Shown here in pieces: positions 1 through 7,731 of a stretch of DNA of 64,000 nt (position 1 is its first letter; each line of letters opens with the position of its first letter). A program made the translations under genes and the position numbers. The notes under the pieces were generated by a model that was not told the origin of the DNA, did no database searches, and saw only the letters and a program-made list of their open reading frames with translations. The DNA is from JBBRXJ01 sp038248505. Its GTDB lineage: Bacteria; Bacteroidota; Bacteroidia; Bacteroidales; JBBRXJ01. The stretch lies in NCBI GenBank assembly GCA_038248505.1, contig JBBRXJ010000003.1:1-64000 (forward strand), given 5' to 3'.

Positions 1-263
1 GAAAAAGAATGGAGATTTTCTGAATAGCTGTAAGTTATTTTCCAGTTGTTGATGTCCGCAATTTTTTTGGCAATAGATAAACCCAAACCAGTTCCCTGTT
101 CCGATGGATTAACTTTTGAAAAGCGATTGAACAGTTTATCGACAACCAGAGCCTTTGCCTCTCCTGTATTAGAAATGATAAGCGAATGATTAGAAAGTGT
201 AAATACAATTCTGCCATTTGTAACATTATGCCTGATAGCATTCAGAAATAGATTATTGATGGG
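1..263 (-). pseudogene. Sensor histidine kinase, C-terminal ATPase fragment, cut by an IS
   Basis: The minus strand reads the end of a two-component sensor kinase. An N-box (INNLFLNAIRHN) is followed about 50 residues later by the G2 box (GTGLGLSIAKKI), the ATP-binding signature of HATPase_c domains. The reading frame enters from the inverted repeat of the neighbouring IS256 element and leaves through the left edge of the window. The dimerisation/phospho-acceptor half is missing, and the other side of the IS carries recQ sequence instead of the kinase start. It is therefore a truncated, probably inactive gene. The signal it sensed cannot be deduced. Confidence 0.75.
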
Positions 264-291
264 GAGTATAAAAAACATTGTGTAAACACAT
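264..291. repeat. Left terminal inverted repeat of the IS256 element
   Basis: This 28-bp end begins GAGTATAAAA and finishes GTGTAAACACAT. It matches the reverse complement of 1619-1646 with four mismatches. The inner 14 bp (TTGTGTAAACACAT) are identical at both ends and would be the transposase recognition core. Confidence 0.8.
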
Positions 292-307
292 AAATAATTG
301 ATTTATC

Positions 308-372
308 ATAATCATGCCCTGCGAAGTGAAGAGGAGGAGTAGCCGTAACGAAACGGAGCAGGGCATGATTAT
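308..372. promoter_or_regulatory. 15-bp inverted repeat in the transposase leader
   Basis: The arms ATAATCATGCCCTGC (308-322) and its exact complement (358-372) can form a perfect 15-bp stem with a 35-base loop, just upstream of the transposase. The right arm runs into a TATATTTG promoter-like element (370-377). Transcripts reading in from outside would carry the whole hairpin; a transcript starting at the internal promoter would not. Several IS families use such a structure to block translation from read-through RNA, and that role is inferred here. Confidence 0.6.
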
Positions 373-377
373 ATTTG
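370..377 (+). promoter_or_regulatory. Bacteroidota-type -7 element for the IS transposase
   Basis: TATATTTG fits the TAnnTTTG consensus of the Bacteroidota primary sigma factor and lies 22 bases before the transposase ATG. No convincing -33 TTTG is seen. It overlaps the right arm of the leader inverted repeat. Confidence 0.4.
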
Positions 378-399
378 TAAACCATTAAACCATTATAAT

Positions 400-1608
400 A
401 TGAGTACACAAAACACACTTCCCAAAAATTTCTTCAAGCAATTCAAAAGCAAAGAAGAATTCCATTCATTTTTTAACGATCTTTTCAAGCAAGGTGTAGA
501 AGAAATGCTAAAATCTGAGCTTGATTCTCATTTAGGCTATCAGAAGCATGATAAAGAGGGCTATGGCACTGGAAATAGCCGAAATGGAACATATCCTAAA
601 AAGATTAAAACTGACAACCTTGGCGATATGGTTTTAAATATCCCGAGAGATCGTAATGGTGAATTTGAACCACAATTAATTCCAAAAGGACAACGCATGA
701 GCGACAAACTTGAGGAAGCTATAACTGGCATGTACAGCAGAGGCATGACAACCTCTGATATTAGCCAACAGGTTAAAGAAATTTATGGTGTTGATGTTAG
801 TGAAGGAACAATATCCAATGTAACTAATCGTATTCTAGAACATGTCAAAGAATGGCAAAATAGGCCTCTAGAACCGATTTACATGACCGTTTGGATGGAT
901 GGTATTGTTCTTAAGGTAAGACAAAACGGGAAGATAATTAATAAGTGTATATTTCTTGTTATAGGACTGAAAAATGATGGACTGAAGGAAGTGCTAGGCA
1001 TGTGGCTAGCCGAAAATGAGTCAGCTTCATTTTGGCTTACTGTACTTACAGACCTGAAAGCTCGTGGTATTGATGATATACTCATTGCTTGTACAGATAA
1101 TCTAACTGGTTTTACACAAGCTATTAAAGGCGTATACCCCAATGCGATAACACAGCTATGTATCGTCCATCAAATAAGAAACAGCTGTAGATATGTTGTA
1201 TGGAAAGACCGTAAAGAATTTTGCTCAGATCTGAAAAGTATTTATAGTGCAAATAATTTGGAAATGGCAGAAAAAGCATTAGTGACAATGGATTTGAAAT
1301 GGGGAACTAAATATAAATACGCCATACAATCGTGGCAAAATAATTGGGAGAATTTAACCTGTTTTTTCGATTTCCCTCTAGAAATAAGAAAGTTAATTTA
1401 TACAACAAACACCATTGAAAATCTAAACAGAGGCATAAGGAAATACACAAAAACAAAAATTCAATTTACTGACGATTATGCAGCTCAAAAAACTGTATAT
1501 ATGGCGATTATAAACATCGAAAAAAAGTGGAATATGCCAATACACAATTGGGGCATAATCCTTCATCAGTTTTTAACTATCTTTGGACATCGATGCAAAC
1601 TAAATTAA
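400..1608 (+). CDS. IS256-family transposase (Mutator type), 402 aa
   Basis: This is a DDE transposase that cuts and rejoins the surrounding element. Its length is normal for IS256/Mutator transposases. The catalytic acids sit in recognisable contexts: VWMDGI (Asp, about residue 167), ACTDNL (Asp, about 232) and TTNTIENLN (Glu, about 340). The C-x2-H motif typical of the family (LCIVHQIRNS) follows the second Asp. The N-terminal region with FKSKEEF and GYGTGNSRNGTY also matches the family. The frame is open and uninterrupted, so the protein is probably functional. It starts at ATG with no Shine-Dalgarno sequence. Confidence 0.95.
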   Translation: MSTQNTLPKNFFKQFKSKEEFHSFFNDLFKQGVEEMLKSELDSHLGYQKHDKEGYGTGNSRNGTYPKKIKTDNLGDMVLNIPRDRNGEFEPQLIPKGQRMSDKLEEAITGMYSRGMTTSDISQQVKEIYGVDVSEGTISNVTNRILEHVKEWQNRPLEPIYMTVWMDGIVLKVRQNGKIINKCIFLVIGLKNDGLKEVLGMWLAENESASFWLTVLTDLKARGIDDILIACTDNLTGFTQAIKGVYPNAITQLCIVHQIRNSCRYVVWKDRKEFCSDLKSIYSANNLEMAEKALVTMDLKWGTKYKYAIQSWQNNWENLTCFFDFPLEIRKLIYTTNTIENLNRGIRKYTKTKIQFTDDYAAQKTVYMAIINIEKKWNMPIHNWGIILHQFLTIFGHRCKLN

Positions 1609-1618
1609 GAACTTTAAA

Positions 1619-1646
1619 ATGTGTTTACACAAAATATTTTACACTC
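1619..1646. repeat. Right terminal inverted repeat of the IS256 element
   Basis: This is the partner of 264-291. It begins ATGTGTTTACACAA and ends TTTTACACTC. It follows the transposase stop codon by 10 bases. Confidence 0.8.
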
Positions 1647-1699
1647 TCTTTTAATATTTATATTCAAACTTGTTTATGTTTTGTCCTGTTTTGAATTGA

Positions 1700-2573
1700 T
1701 TAATGCCCCATGTCAGATATAAACTTTATTCGCATCAATCTAATCTCTTCAACATTAAATTCGTCTTCGCCAAGTTCTTTGAAAGCATCTTCGATCGATT
1801 CGTCTTTTGCATCATCTTTAAAATAATCAAAGATTTCGTCTTGTTTGTCTTCGTCAATAACTTCGTTGATGTAATAATCAATGTCTATTTTTGTTCCAGA
1901 GTTGATAATTGCTTTTATTTCAGATAGTAACTCATCCATCGATAGGTTTTTTGCATTAGCAATATCTTCAAGCGACATTTTTCTGTCAATGCTTTGTATG
2001 ACGTATACTTTATTGCTTGATTTGTTAACTACAGAGCGAACCACCATATCTTGTGGGCGAATAATATCTTTTTCTTCAACATAGCGAGCTATCAATTCTA
2101 TAAACTCTTTGCCATAACGTTGAGCTTTACCTTGTCCTACACCCGTTATTTGTGCCATCTCTTCAATGGTGATTGGATAATTAATTGCCATATCATCCAA
2201 TGATGGTTCTTGAAAAATCACAAAAGGAGGTAGATTTATTTTCTTTGAGATTTTACGAAGCAAATCTTTAAGCATGCTAAGCAACTCTTTATCAGCACCA
2301 CTTGATGGTTGGTTATATGAGTCATCATCATCATCGGTTTGTTCATAATGATGGCTTTCTGCCAACATAAAGCTATGCGGCTCTTTTATAAATTTTTCAC
2401 CCAGCGGTGTCAATTCAAGCAATCCATAATTTTCAATCTCTTTGGATAGAAAATTATTCACCAATGCTTGTCGCAATACAGCATTCCAAAATTTATCATC
2501 TTTATCTTTGCCAATGCCAAAAACATCAGCTATACGCTCATTGTAAACTTTTAAAGCTGCGGTTGCCTTACCC
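1700..2573 (-). pseudogene. recQ: recQ helicase, C-terminal remnant
   Basis: About 290 residues match the end of Bacteroidota RecQ: the winged-helix part (VFGIGKDKDDKFWNAVLRQAL, NYGLLELTPLGEKF), then an HRDC domain (PPFVIFQEPSLDDMA, ITGVGQGKAQRYGKEF) and an acidic C-terminal extension. The helicase motor, roughly the first 400 residues of a protein of about 700, is absent. RecQ-like sequence stops near 2573, the same frame reaches a stop codon near 2622, and upstream lies an unrelated repeat. The first in-frame start-like codon is a TTG at 2476. It is a 5'-deleted gene and is unlikely to act in recombination. Confidence 0.8.
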
Positions 2574-2929
2574 GAATAACTATGCCTCGTATTACGTTTA
2601 CTCTTGTCTTTTAAAATATTCTATGGTATTCGTGAACTCCATTTTGTCGTTTCTGTTCGTCTGTTCAGACTTTTGCCGTTTGGCTTACTTCAGCGTATGA
2701 GACGCCCCAAACCGCCTTGCCACTTGCTAATGCTTCGGACACAACTCCGCGCATGAAGGGCTTGCACCCTCCTAACTTTTATTTAAACTATATTTGCTGC
2801 TTAAAGAAATTATTTATATATTCACTTTTCAAGGTGCATTATAGCAGTTTAGCGGAATTAAAACAAGCGCAAAAGCTACGTAACATTAGCTAAAACAGAA
2901 AAATGGAAAACGTAAGAATAATAAAATAA
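2574..2929. other. Gene-free stretch at the recQ break
   Basis: No credible ORF is present. The left half holds the repeat described at 2670-2778. The rest is AT-rich spacer leading to the acyltransferase relic. This is the breakpoint of the truncated recQ. Confidence 0.5.
2670..2778 (-). repeat. Conserved-block repeat, copy 1 (structured-RNA-like)
   Basis: Read on the minus strand, this stretch has the blocks GAGGGTGCAAG, CCTTCATG, GAAGCATTA and CTGAAGTAAGC in order. The same blocks recur in the same order on the plus strand at 58,389-58,505, with unrelated spacing sequence in between. Conserved single-stranded motifs with variable spacers are typical of structured RNA, such as a group II intron domain. 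No reverse-transcriptase gene is near, so it would be a remnant. Its identity is not established. Confidence 0.5.
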
Positions 2930-3998
2930 ATGAGTGATTTGAAAAATTCAAGAATTGAAACACTAGATTGGTTGAGAGGATTGATGGCTTTATCCATAAT
3001 GTTTTATCATTTAACCTATTGGATTGTTTCCCCATTAGATTCTTCTAATCCATTAGGGAGATTGGGTGTTTATGGTGTATCCATTTTTTTTGTTTTATCT
3101 GGTTTGAGTATGGCAATAGTTTATAATGTATATATAAAATCCATTCGTGCTTCTATTAATTTTTATGTGCGACGAATATTTAGAATTTGGCCTTTACTTT
3201 GGGCAGTATGTATTCTTGCAATTATTCCTCAAATTTTAAAAACTGGCACTTATAGTTGGAAACTTTTATTTTAAAACCTTACTACTTTGTTTGGCTTTAT
3301 TAAACCTACAGCATATATACCCACTGGTGCTTGGTCAATTGGAAATGAAATGGTTTATTATGCTTTAACCCCTTTTATTTTCTTTCTGTATAATTACAAG
3401 AAATGGGTTGGAAATGCTTTTTTTATAATTTGTTTAAGTATTGGATTGTTTTTTTGCATTTAATTTATTAAATCCGAATACAAGATTATCAGACCAATGG
3501 GCATTATATGTTAATCCATTTAATAATTTATTTCTTTATGTCATGGGTATAGCAATATTCTATAATTTTCGAGAGGTGAATATTAATTCTATGCTTAATA
3601 TTATATTATTAATCATTGCTGTTTCTTTATTCTGTTTATTACCTTTTGAAGGTGATCAAATTTCAATAGTATCAGGAATTGGTCGATTAATTTTTACACT
3701 ATTGTCTTTTACTATTGTTCTTTGTTTTTATAAATTAAAAATTAATTTACCAAGTTTTCTCAGTAATGCTTTGGAAACATTTGGCATTGCTACTTATGGA
3801 GTCTATCTAATTCATCCTATAGTTTATCTATATTAAAATTATTTGCTAAAAAAGATGAATATAAATTCTAGTTTATTATTATTTAGTATAGTTGCTATTT
3901 TGACAGTTGGAATATCAATCTTATCGTATAGATTTTTTGAGTTAAGATTAATAAAAATTGGGAAAAGAGTAACATCCAATTCACCTAACATGTCTTAA
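2930..3998 (+). pseudogene. Acyltransferase 3 family membrane protein, frameshifted
   Basis: Pieced together over two frames, this encodes a multi-helix membrane O-acyltransferase of the kind that acetylates surface polysaccharides. The N-terminus reads RIETLDWLRGLMALSIMFYH, with the family's early His, then GVYGVSIFFVLSG; the end reads TYGVYLIHPIVY followed by a last helix. An in-frame TAA lies at 3272-3274, and frame changes fall near 3455 (a run of seven T), 3825 and 3860. Together these show decay. Sequencing error at homopolymers could explain one change but not all of them. Confidence 0.75.
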
Positions 3999-4125
3999 GC
4001 TTCAATAAGAAAAGAAATTATAAAAGAGAATATAATGGTAATAGTTGAATCATTCAAATATAAAAAGCAACAAGTATTTTTGAAGAAATAAATAATACCA
4101 ATAAATAAATTTAAAAATATCAAAT

Positions 4126-4503
4126 ATGTTTAAATTACTTTTTATAATAGGATCAGGAAGTTTTATTGGAGGAATTGCACGATATCTTACATCGCGAGCT
4201 ATTCAAAATACAGTCGTTTCAGCATTTCCTTTTGGAACCTTTTTTGTAAATATTATTGGATGTTTTTTAATAGGATTGTTTTTTGGATTTGCGGAACGAG
4301 GTAATATTATGAATTCGGAGTGGAGATTATTTCTAACCCTTGGTTTTTGTGGCGGTTTTACAACTTTCTCGGCTTTTTCGTATGAAAACCTCACATTGTT
4401 GAAAGACAATAACTTTGTTTACTTTGCTTTATATGCCAGTTTAAGTGTGTTTTTAGGATTAATTGTCACCTATCTGGGGAGTGTAATTCATAAGTTGTTT
4501 TAA
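4126..4503 (+). CDS. crcB: CrcB/FluC fluoride channel, 125 aa
   Basis: This is a small inner-membrane fluoride exporter that works as a dual-topology dimer. The length and four predicted helices fit the family. Signature segments are GGIARYL (about residues 15-21), FPFGTFFVNIIGCFLIG (about 39-55, including the conserved Asn) and the loop GFCGGFTTFSAFSYE (about 83-97), which contributes the pore Phe/Ser/Thr. The gene stands alone between the broken acyltransferase and a tRNA on the other strand. I looked for a fluoride riboswitch upstream and did not recognise one. Confidence 0.93.
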   Translation: MFKLLFIIGSGSFIGGIARYLTSRAIQNTVVSAFPFGTFFVNIIGCFLIGLFFGFAERGNIMNSEWRLFLTLGFCGGFTTFSAFSYENLTLLKDNNFVYFALYASLSVFLGLIVTYLGSVIHKLF

Positions 4504-4622
4504 CTATTACTATTAAAGGCAATATTTTTTTGTACCCTAAAAAAACGTTTTAAAAATCTCTTAAGTAATAGCCGCAGCAAGCATAATGCTCCTAAGTACC
4601 CTCAGTAGTAAACTCCTATTTG

Positions 4623-4695
4623 TAGCCTCAACAGGACTCGAACCTGTATTTAAAGTTTAGGAAACTTCCGTTCTATCCCTTGAACTATGAAGCCA
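4623..4695 (-). tRNA. tRNA-Arg (anticodon CCU)
   Basis: The 73-nt minus-strand sequence folds as a cloverleaf. The acceptor stem pairs TGGCTTC with GAGGCTA (two G-U wobbles), the anticodon loop is TTCCTAA on a 5-bp stem, and the T arm reads CAGGTTCGAGTCCTG. Anticodon CCU decodes AGG (Arg). The CCA end is not encoded. It is transcribed opposite to crcB and cvpA. Confidence 0.93.
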
Positions 4696-4838
4696 TATAT
4701 CATACGCAAAAGTATTGAATTCCCGCTGATAAAAAAACAAATTATAATTTGTTTTTATTTATCTGTAAATATGTGACTTATAACTTTTTTGTTGAATATA
4801 TATAAGAATCACTTATATTAGCCCTAAAGTAGATTTTT

Positions 4839-5387
4839 ATGATTAGTTTTTTTGATCTAGCATTAATTATTATACTCGCTTGGACTGCCATAAGAGGCTA
4901 TATGAAAGGATTCATTAGCAGCATTGCAACCCTTGCTGCATTATTGCTTGGTATATGGGGAGCTTCTACACTATTTGCCTCTTTTGGCGATTTTATTAAA
5001 CGTGGTTTTTCTTTAAATACTCAGTATCACCATCTAATTGCATTCAGTATTCTTTTCATACTAATAATTGTACTTGTACTTCTTACGGGTAAATTGGTTG
5101 AAAAGCTTGTTGATAATTTATCCTTAGGAATTGTAAATCGAATAGCCGGTGCAATTTTTGGTGTTTTAAAAACCCTATTTTTTATTTCTATCTTACTTGT
5201 ATTACTCAACAAGATAGAGGCTTCAATAAAAATTATTCCTGAAAAACAAAAACAAAATTCTTTTCTTTTTCTACCTTTGTCAAATTTTGCAGTAAAAATG
5301 TTTCCTTATCTTCAATTTAATAACTTCAAAAATAACATTGAAATGAAGATAATGAATGAGCCTCCTGCAATAGAATTTCAAAAATAA
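4839..5387 (+). CDS. cvpA: CvpA family membrane protein, 182 aa
   Basis: This resembles the colicin V production protein family, small inner-membrane proteins of poorly defined envelope function. It opens FFDLALIIILAWTAIRGYMKGF, the usual CvpA start with an arginine-glycine turn after the first helix, and has three further hydrophobic segments (about residues 26-46, 64-82 and 105-123). The C-terminal 50 residues are polar and poorly conserved. It ends 16 bases before tyrS, so the two are likely cotranscribed. Confidence 0.8.
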   Translation: MISFFDLALIIILAWTAIRGYMKGFISSIATLAALLLGIWGASTLFASFGDFIKRGFSLNTQYHHLIAFSILFILIIVLVLLTGKLVEKLVDNLSLGIVNRIAGAIFGVLKTLFFISILLVLLNKIEASIKIIPEKQKQNSFLFLPLSNFAVKMFPYLQFNNFKNNIEMKIMNEPPAIEFQK

Positions 5388-5403
5388 CCGCACAACAAAA
5401 ATT

Positions 5404-6678
5404 ATGGATTTAATAAGCGAACTCAAGTGGCGAGGCATGGTATTTGATTATATGCCTGGTACCGAAGAACAACTAAAAAAAGAATCAACTAGTGTTTATT
5501 TAGGAATTGACCCTACCGCCGATTCCCTTCATGTAGGGCATTTAGCAGCTGTTATGCTTCTCAAACATTTTCAGATGGCTGGTCATAAACCCATTCTTTT
5601 AGTTGGTGGTGCAACTGGTATGATTGGCGATCCTTCTGGCAAATCTGCTGAACGCAACCTACTCGACCTTGCTACCATCAGACACAATCAAGATAAAATA
5701 AAAGAACAATTATCTCAACTTCTCAATTTTTCTGGTCCATGCGCTGCTGAAATGACCAACAATTACGATTGGATGAGCCCTATGAGTTTTCTCGAATTTA
5801 TTCGCGACATCGGAAAACACATCACCGTAAATTATATGCTCGCAAAAGACTCGGTGAAAAAACGCCTTGAATATGGCTTATCCTTTACTGAATTTACCTA
5901 CCAATTAGTTCAAGGATTCGATTTTTATCATCTCTATACAACAAAAAATTGTAAAATTCAAATTGGAGGTGCCGATCAATGGGGCAATATTACTACCGGT
6001 ACAGAGCTTATTCGCCGTAAATGTGGTGGCGTAGCCTTTGCTCTTACCTGTCCGCTTATCACTAAATCAGATGGCGGTAAATTTGGAAAAACCGAACAAG
6101 GAAATATTTGGCTCGACCCTGAATATACCTCTCCATACAAATTCTACCAATTTTGGCTAAACGTATCTGACGATGATGCAAAAAAATATATTCGCGTTTT
6201 CACGCTTCTCGATCATGATAAAATTGAGTCCCTGAGCGCTGAACATGACGCTGCACCTAACTTAAGAGCATTGCAAAAAGAACTTGCTAAGCAAATAACC
6301 ATTTTAATTCATTCTCAAAATGGTTTAAAATCAGCGATGGAAGCAAGTGAAATACTCTTTGGACAAGGCACTCTTGAGTCTTTAAAGGCTCTTGATGAAA
6401 AAACATTCCTTCAAGTTTTTGAAGGTGTTCCAACATTTGAGGTATCGTTTGATCAACTTAAAAATGGCATTCCGCTTGCCGATTTATTGTGTACAAATAG
6501 TCAAGTATTCCCCTCAAAAAGCGAGTTGCGCCGCATGATACAACAAGGGGGGTTAAATATAAATAAACAAAAAATTACAGATACAGATCTGACAATCACC
6601 GCTTCAGATCTAATGAATGATAAGTATCTACTCGTACAAAAGGGTAAGAAAATATATTTTTTAATTAAGGCAAAATGA
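5404..6678 (+). CDS. tyrS: Tyrosyl-tRNA synthetase, 424 aa
   Basis: This enzyme charges tRNA-Tyr with tyrosine. It is a class I synthetase: the HIGH motif appears as HVGH (43-46) and the KMSKS loop as KFGKT (226-230). Tyrosine-site residues are seen in YLGIDPTADSLHVGH and in GGADQWGNITTG. The C-terminal 70 residues form an S4-like RNA-binding domain (LRRMIQQGGLNINKQK). The length is typical of bacterial TyrS. It starts at ATG right after cvpA. Identification is secure. Confidence 0.97.
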   Translation: MDLISELKWRGMVFDYMPGTEEQLKKESTSVYLGIDPTADSLHVGHLAAVMLLKHFQMAGHKPILLVGGATGMIGDPSGKSAERNLLDLATIRHNQDKIKEQLSQLLNFSGPCAAEMTNNYDWMSPMSFLEFIRDIGKHITVNYMLAKDSVKKRLEYGLSFTEFTYQLVQGFDFYHLYTTKNCKIQIGGADQWGNITTGTELIRRKCGGVAFALTCPLITKSDGGKFGKTEQGNIWLDPEYTSPYKFYQFWLNVSDDDAKKYIRVFTLLDHDKIESLSAEHDAAPNLRALQKELAKQITILIHSQNGLKSAMEASEILFGQGTLESLKALDEKTFLQVFEGVPTFEVSFDQLKNGIPLADLLCTNSQVFPSKSELRRMIQQGGLNINKQKITDTDLTITASDLMNDKYLLVQKGKKIYFLIKAK

Positions 6679-6679
6679 G

Positions 6680-6687
6680 TAAATTTG
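6680..6687 (+). promoter_or_regulatory. Possible TAnnTTTG promoter element before the Wzz-like gene
   Basis: TAAATTTG begins two bases after the tyrS stop codon and 34 bases before the next start. It fits the Bacteroidota -7 consensus. A -33 box is not evident, so this could be chance in AT-rich DNA. Confidence 0.3.
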
Positions 6688-6713
6688 AACCCTTTTACCT
6701 TTAAAATAAAGCT

Positions 6714-7727
6714 ATGACGAACTACGAGAATAACAACAATTGGTTTAATACTGACGACGTACTGAAATTTATTTTTAATAATAAAAAAGTTTTAAGCATT
6801 GTTGCTTGTGTCACTTTTATTGTTTCTGCAATTGTTTCATTCATGATTCCTCCACAGTTTAAATCTACGGTGGTACTTTTCCCTGCTGCTTCGGCTTCAA
6901 TATCAAAAGCATATTTAAGTACCAATGGAGGATCAAAGGAAACCGTTATGCAATATGGCGAAGAAGAAGACGCCGAACGTATATTACAAGTTCTTGCTTC
7001 CGATCAAATTCGAAACCGCTTAATACAAAAATTTAAACTATTTGATCATTACAAAATCAACAGAAATTCAAAACACCCTTTAGCCGAAATTACAGAACAA
7101 TTTAAAAGCAATTTTAACTTTAGCCGCACAAAGTATATGGCCGTTGAAATTCGTGTATATGACCGTGATGCACAATTTGCAGCAGATATGGCTAATTACT
7201 GCTCTATGCTTATTGATACTATTATGAATACCATGTATAGAGAACGTGCTAAACAAGCATTCGCTATTGTTGAAAATGAATACCTTGCCATGGCTCAACA
7301 GCTTAATAATATACAAGATTCAATGCAACAAATCGGCTTAAAGGGCATTGCCGATTATGAATCACAAGCTGAGGTTTTTAACGCTGCGTATGCAAAAGCT
7401 ATTGCTGAGGGTAATAATAAAGCGGCACGTAGCATTGAAGAAAAATTAAGGGTACTTCAAAATTACGGCCCTCACTTTTTATCTCTTCAAAAACTTTTAG
7501 AATATGAAAATGAACGTTTCAGCCTTCTAAAAGCAAAATATGCTGAAGCTCGCGTTGATGCTCAACAAAATGTTCCTTGTAAATATATAATTGATCATGC
7601 ATATAAAGCCGATCGTAAAACTTTTCCAATACGATGGATTATTGTATTTATTTCTACTTTCTCAGCATTATTTATGACTATTTCATTACTTATTATAAAA
7701 AATAAAATCTCAGAAAATAATAATTAA
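6714..7727 (+). CDS. Wzz-like polysaccharide chain-length/tyrosine-kinase-type membrane protein, 337 aa
   Basis: It has the architecture of polysaccharide co-polymerases, which regulate the length of O-antigen or capsule chains at the inner membrane. A transmembrane helix (about residues 26-48) ends in the typical MIPPQFKSTVVLFP segment, a long helical periplasmic region follows, and a second transmembrane helix (about 305-328) lies close to the end. No cytoplasmic kinase domain is present. The O-antigen ligase-like gene 1.7 kb downstream supports a surface-polysaccharide role, though the gene between them is metabolic. The polysaccharide involved is unknown. Confidence 0.75.
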   Translation: MTNYENNNNWFNTDDVLKFIFNNKKVLSIVACVTFIVSAIVSFMIPPQFKSTVVLFPAASASISKAYLSTNGGSKETVMQYGEEEDAERILQVLASDQIRNRLIQKFKLFDHYKINRNSKHPLAEITEQFKSNFNFSRTKYMAVEIRVYDRDAQFAADMANYCSMLIDTIMNTMYRERAKQAFAIVENEYLAMAQQLNNIQDSMQQIGLKGIADYESQAEVFNAAYAKAIAEGNNKAARSIEEKLRVLQNYGPHFLSLQKLLEYENERFSLLKAKYAEARVDAQQNVPCKYIIDHAYKADRKTFPIRWIIVFISTFSALFMTISLLIIKNKISENNN

Positions 7728-7731
7728 CACT

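Larger units (their letters stand above)
264..1646 (+). mobile_element. IS256-family insertion sequence, apparently complete
   Basis: The element holds one intact transposase gene (400-1608) between inverted terminal repeats of about 28 bp, at 264-291 and 1619-1646. The repeats match at 24 of 28 positions and share the block TTGTGTAAACACAT. The left edge falls exactly where kinase coding sequence begins, which supports the boundary. No 8-9 bp target duplication is visible: the left flank ends ttgatggg and the right flank begins tcttttaa. The two flanks belong to unrelated broken genes, so this copy probably mediated or survived a rearrangement. Confidence 0.85.

Noticed and set aside
4080..4125. 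Possible fluoride riboswitch before crcB
   Set aside because: The short AT-rich leader lacks the conserved pseudoknot motifs of the crcB riboswitch that I could identify by eye.
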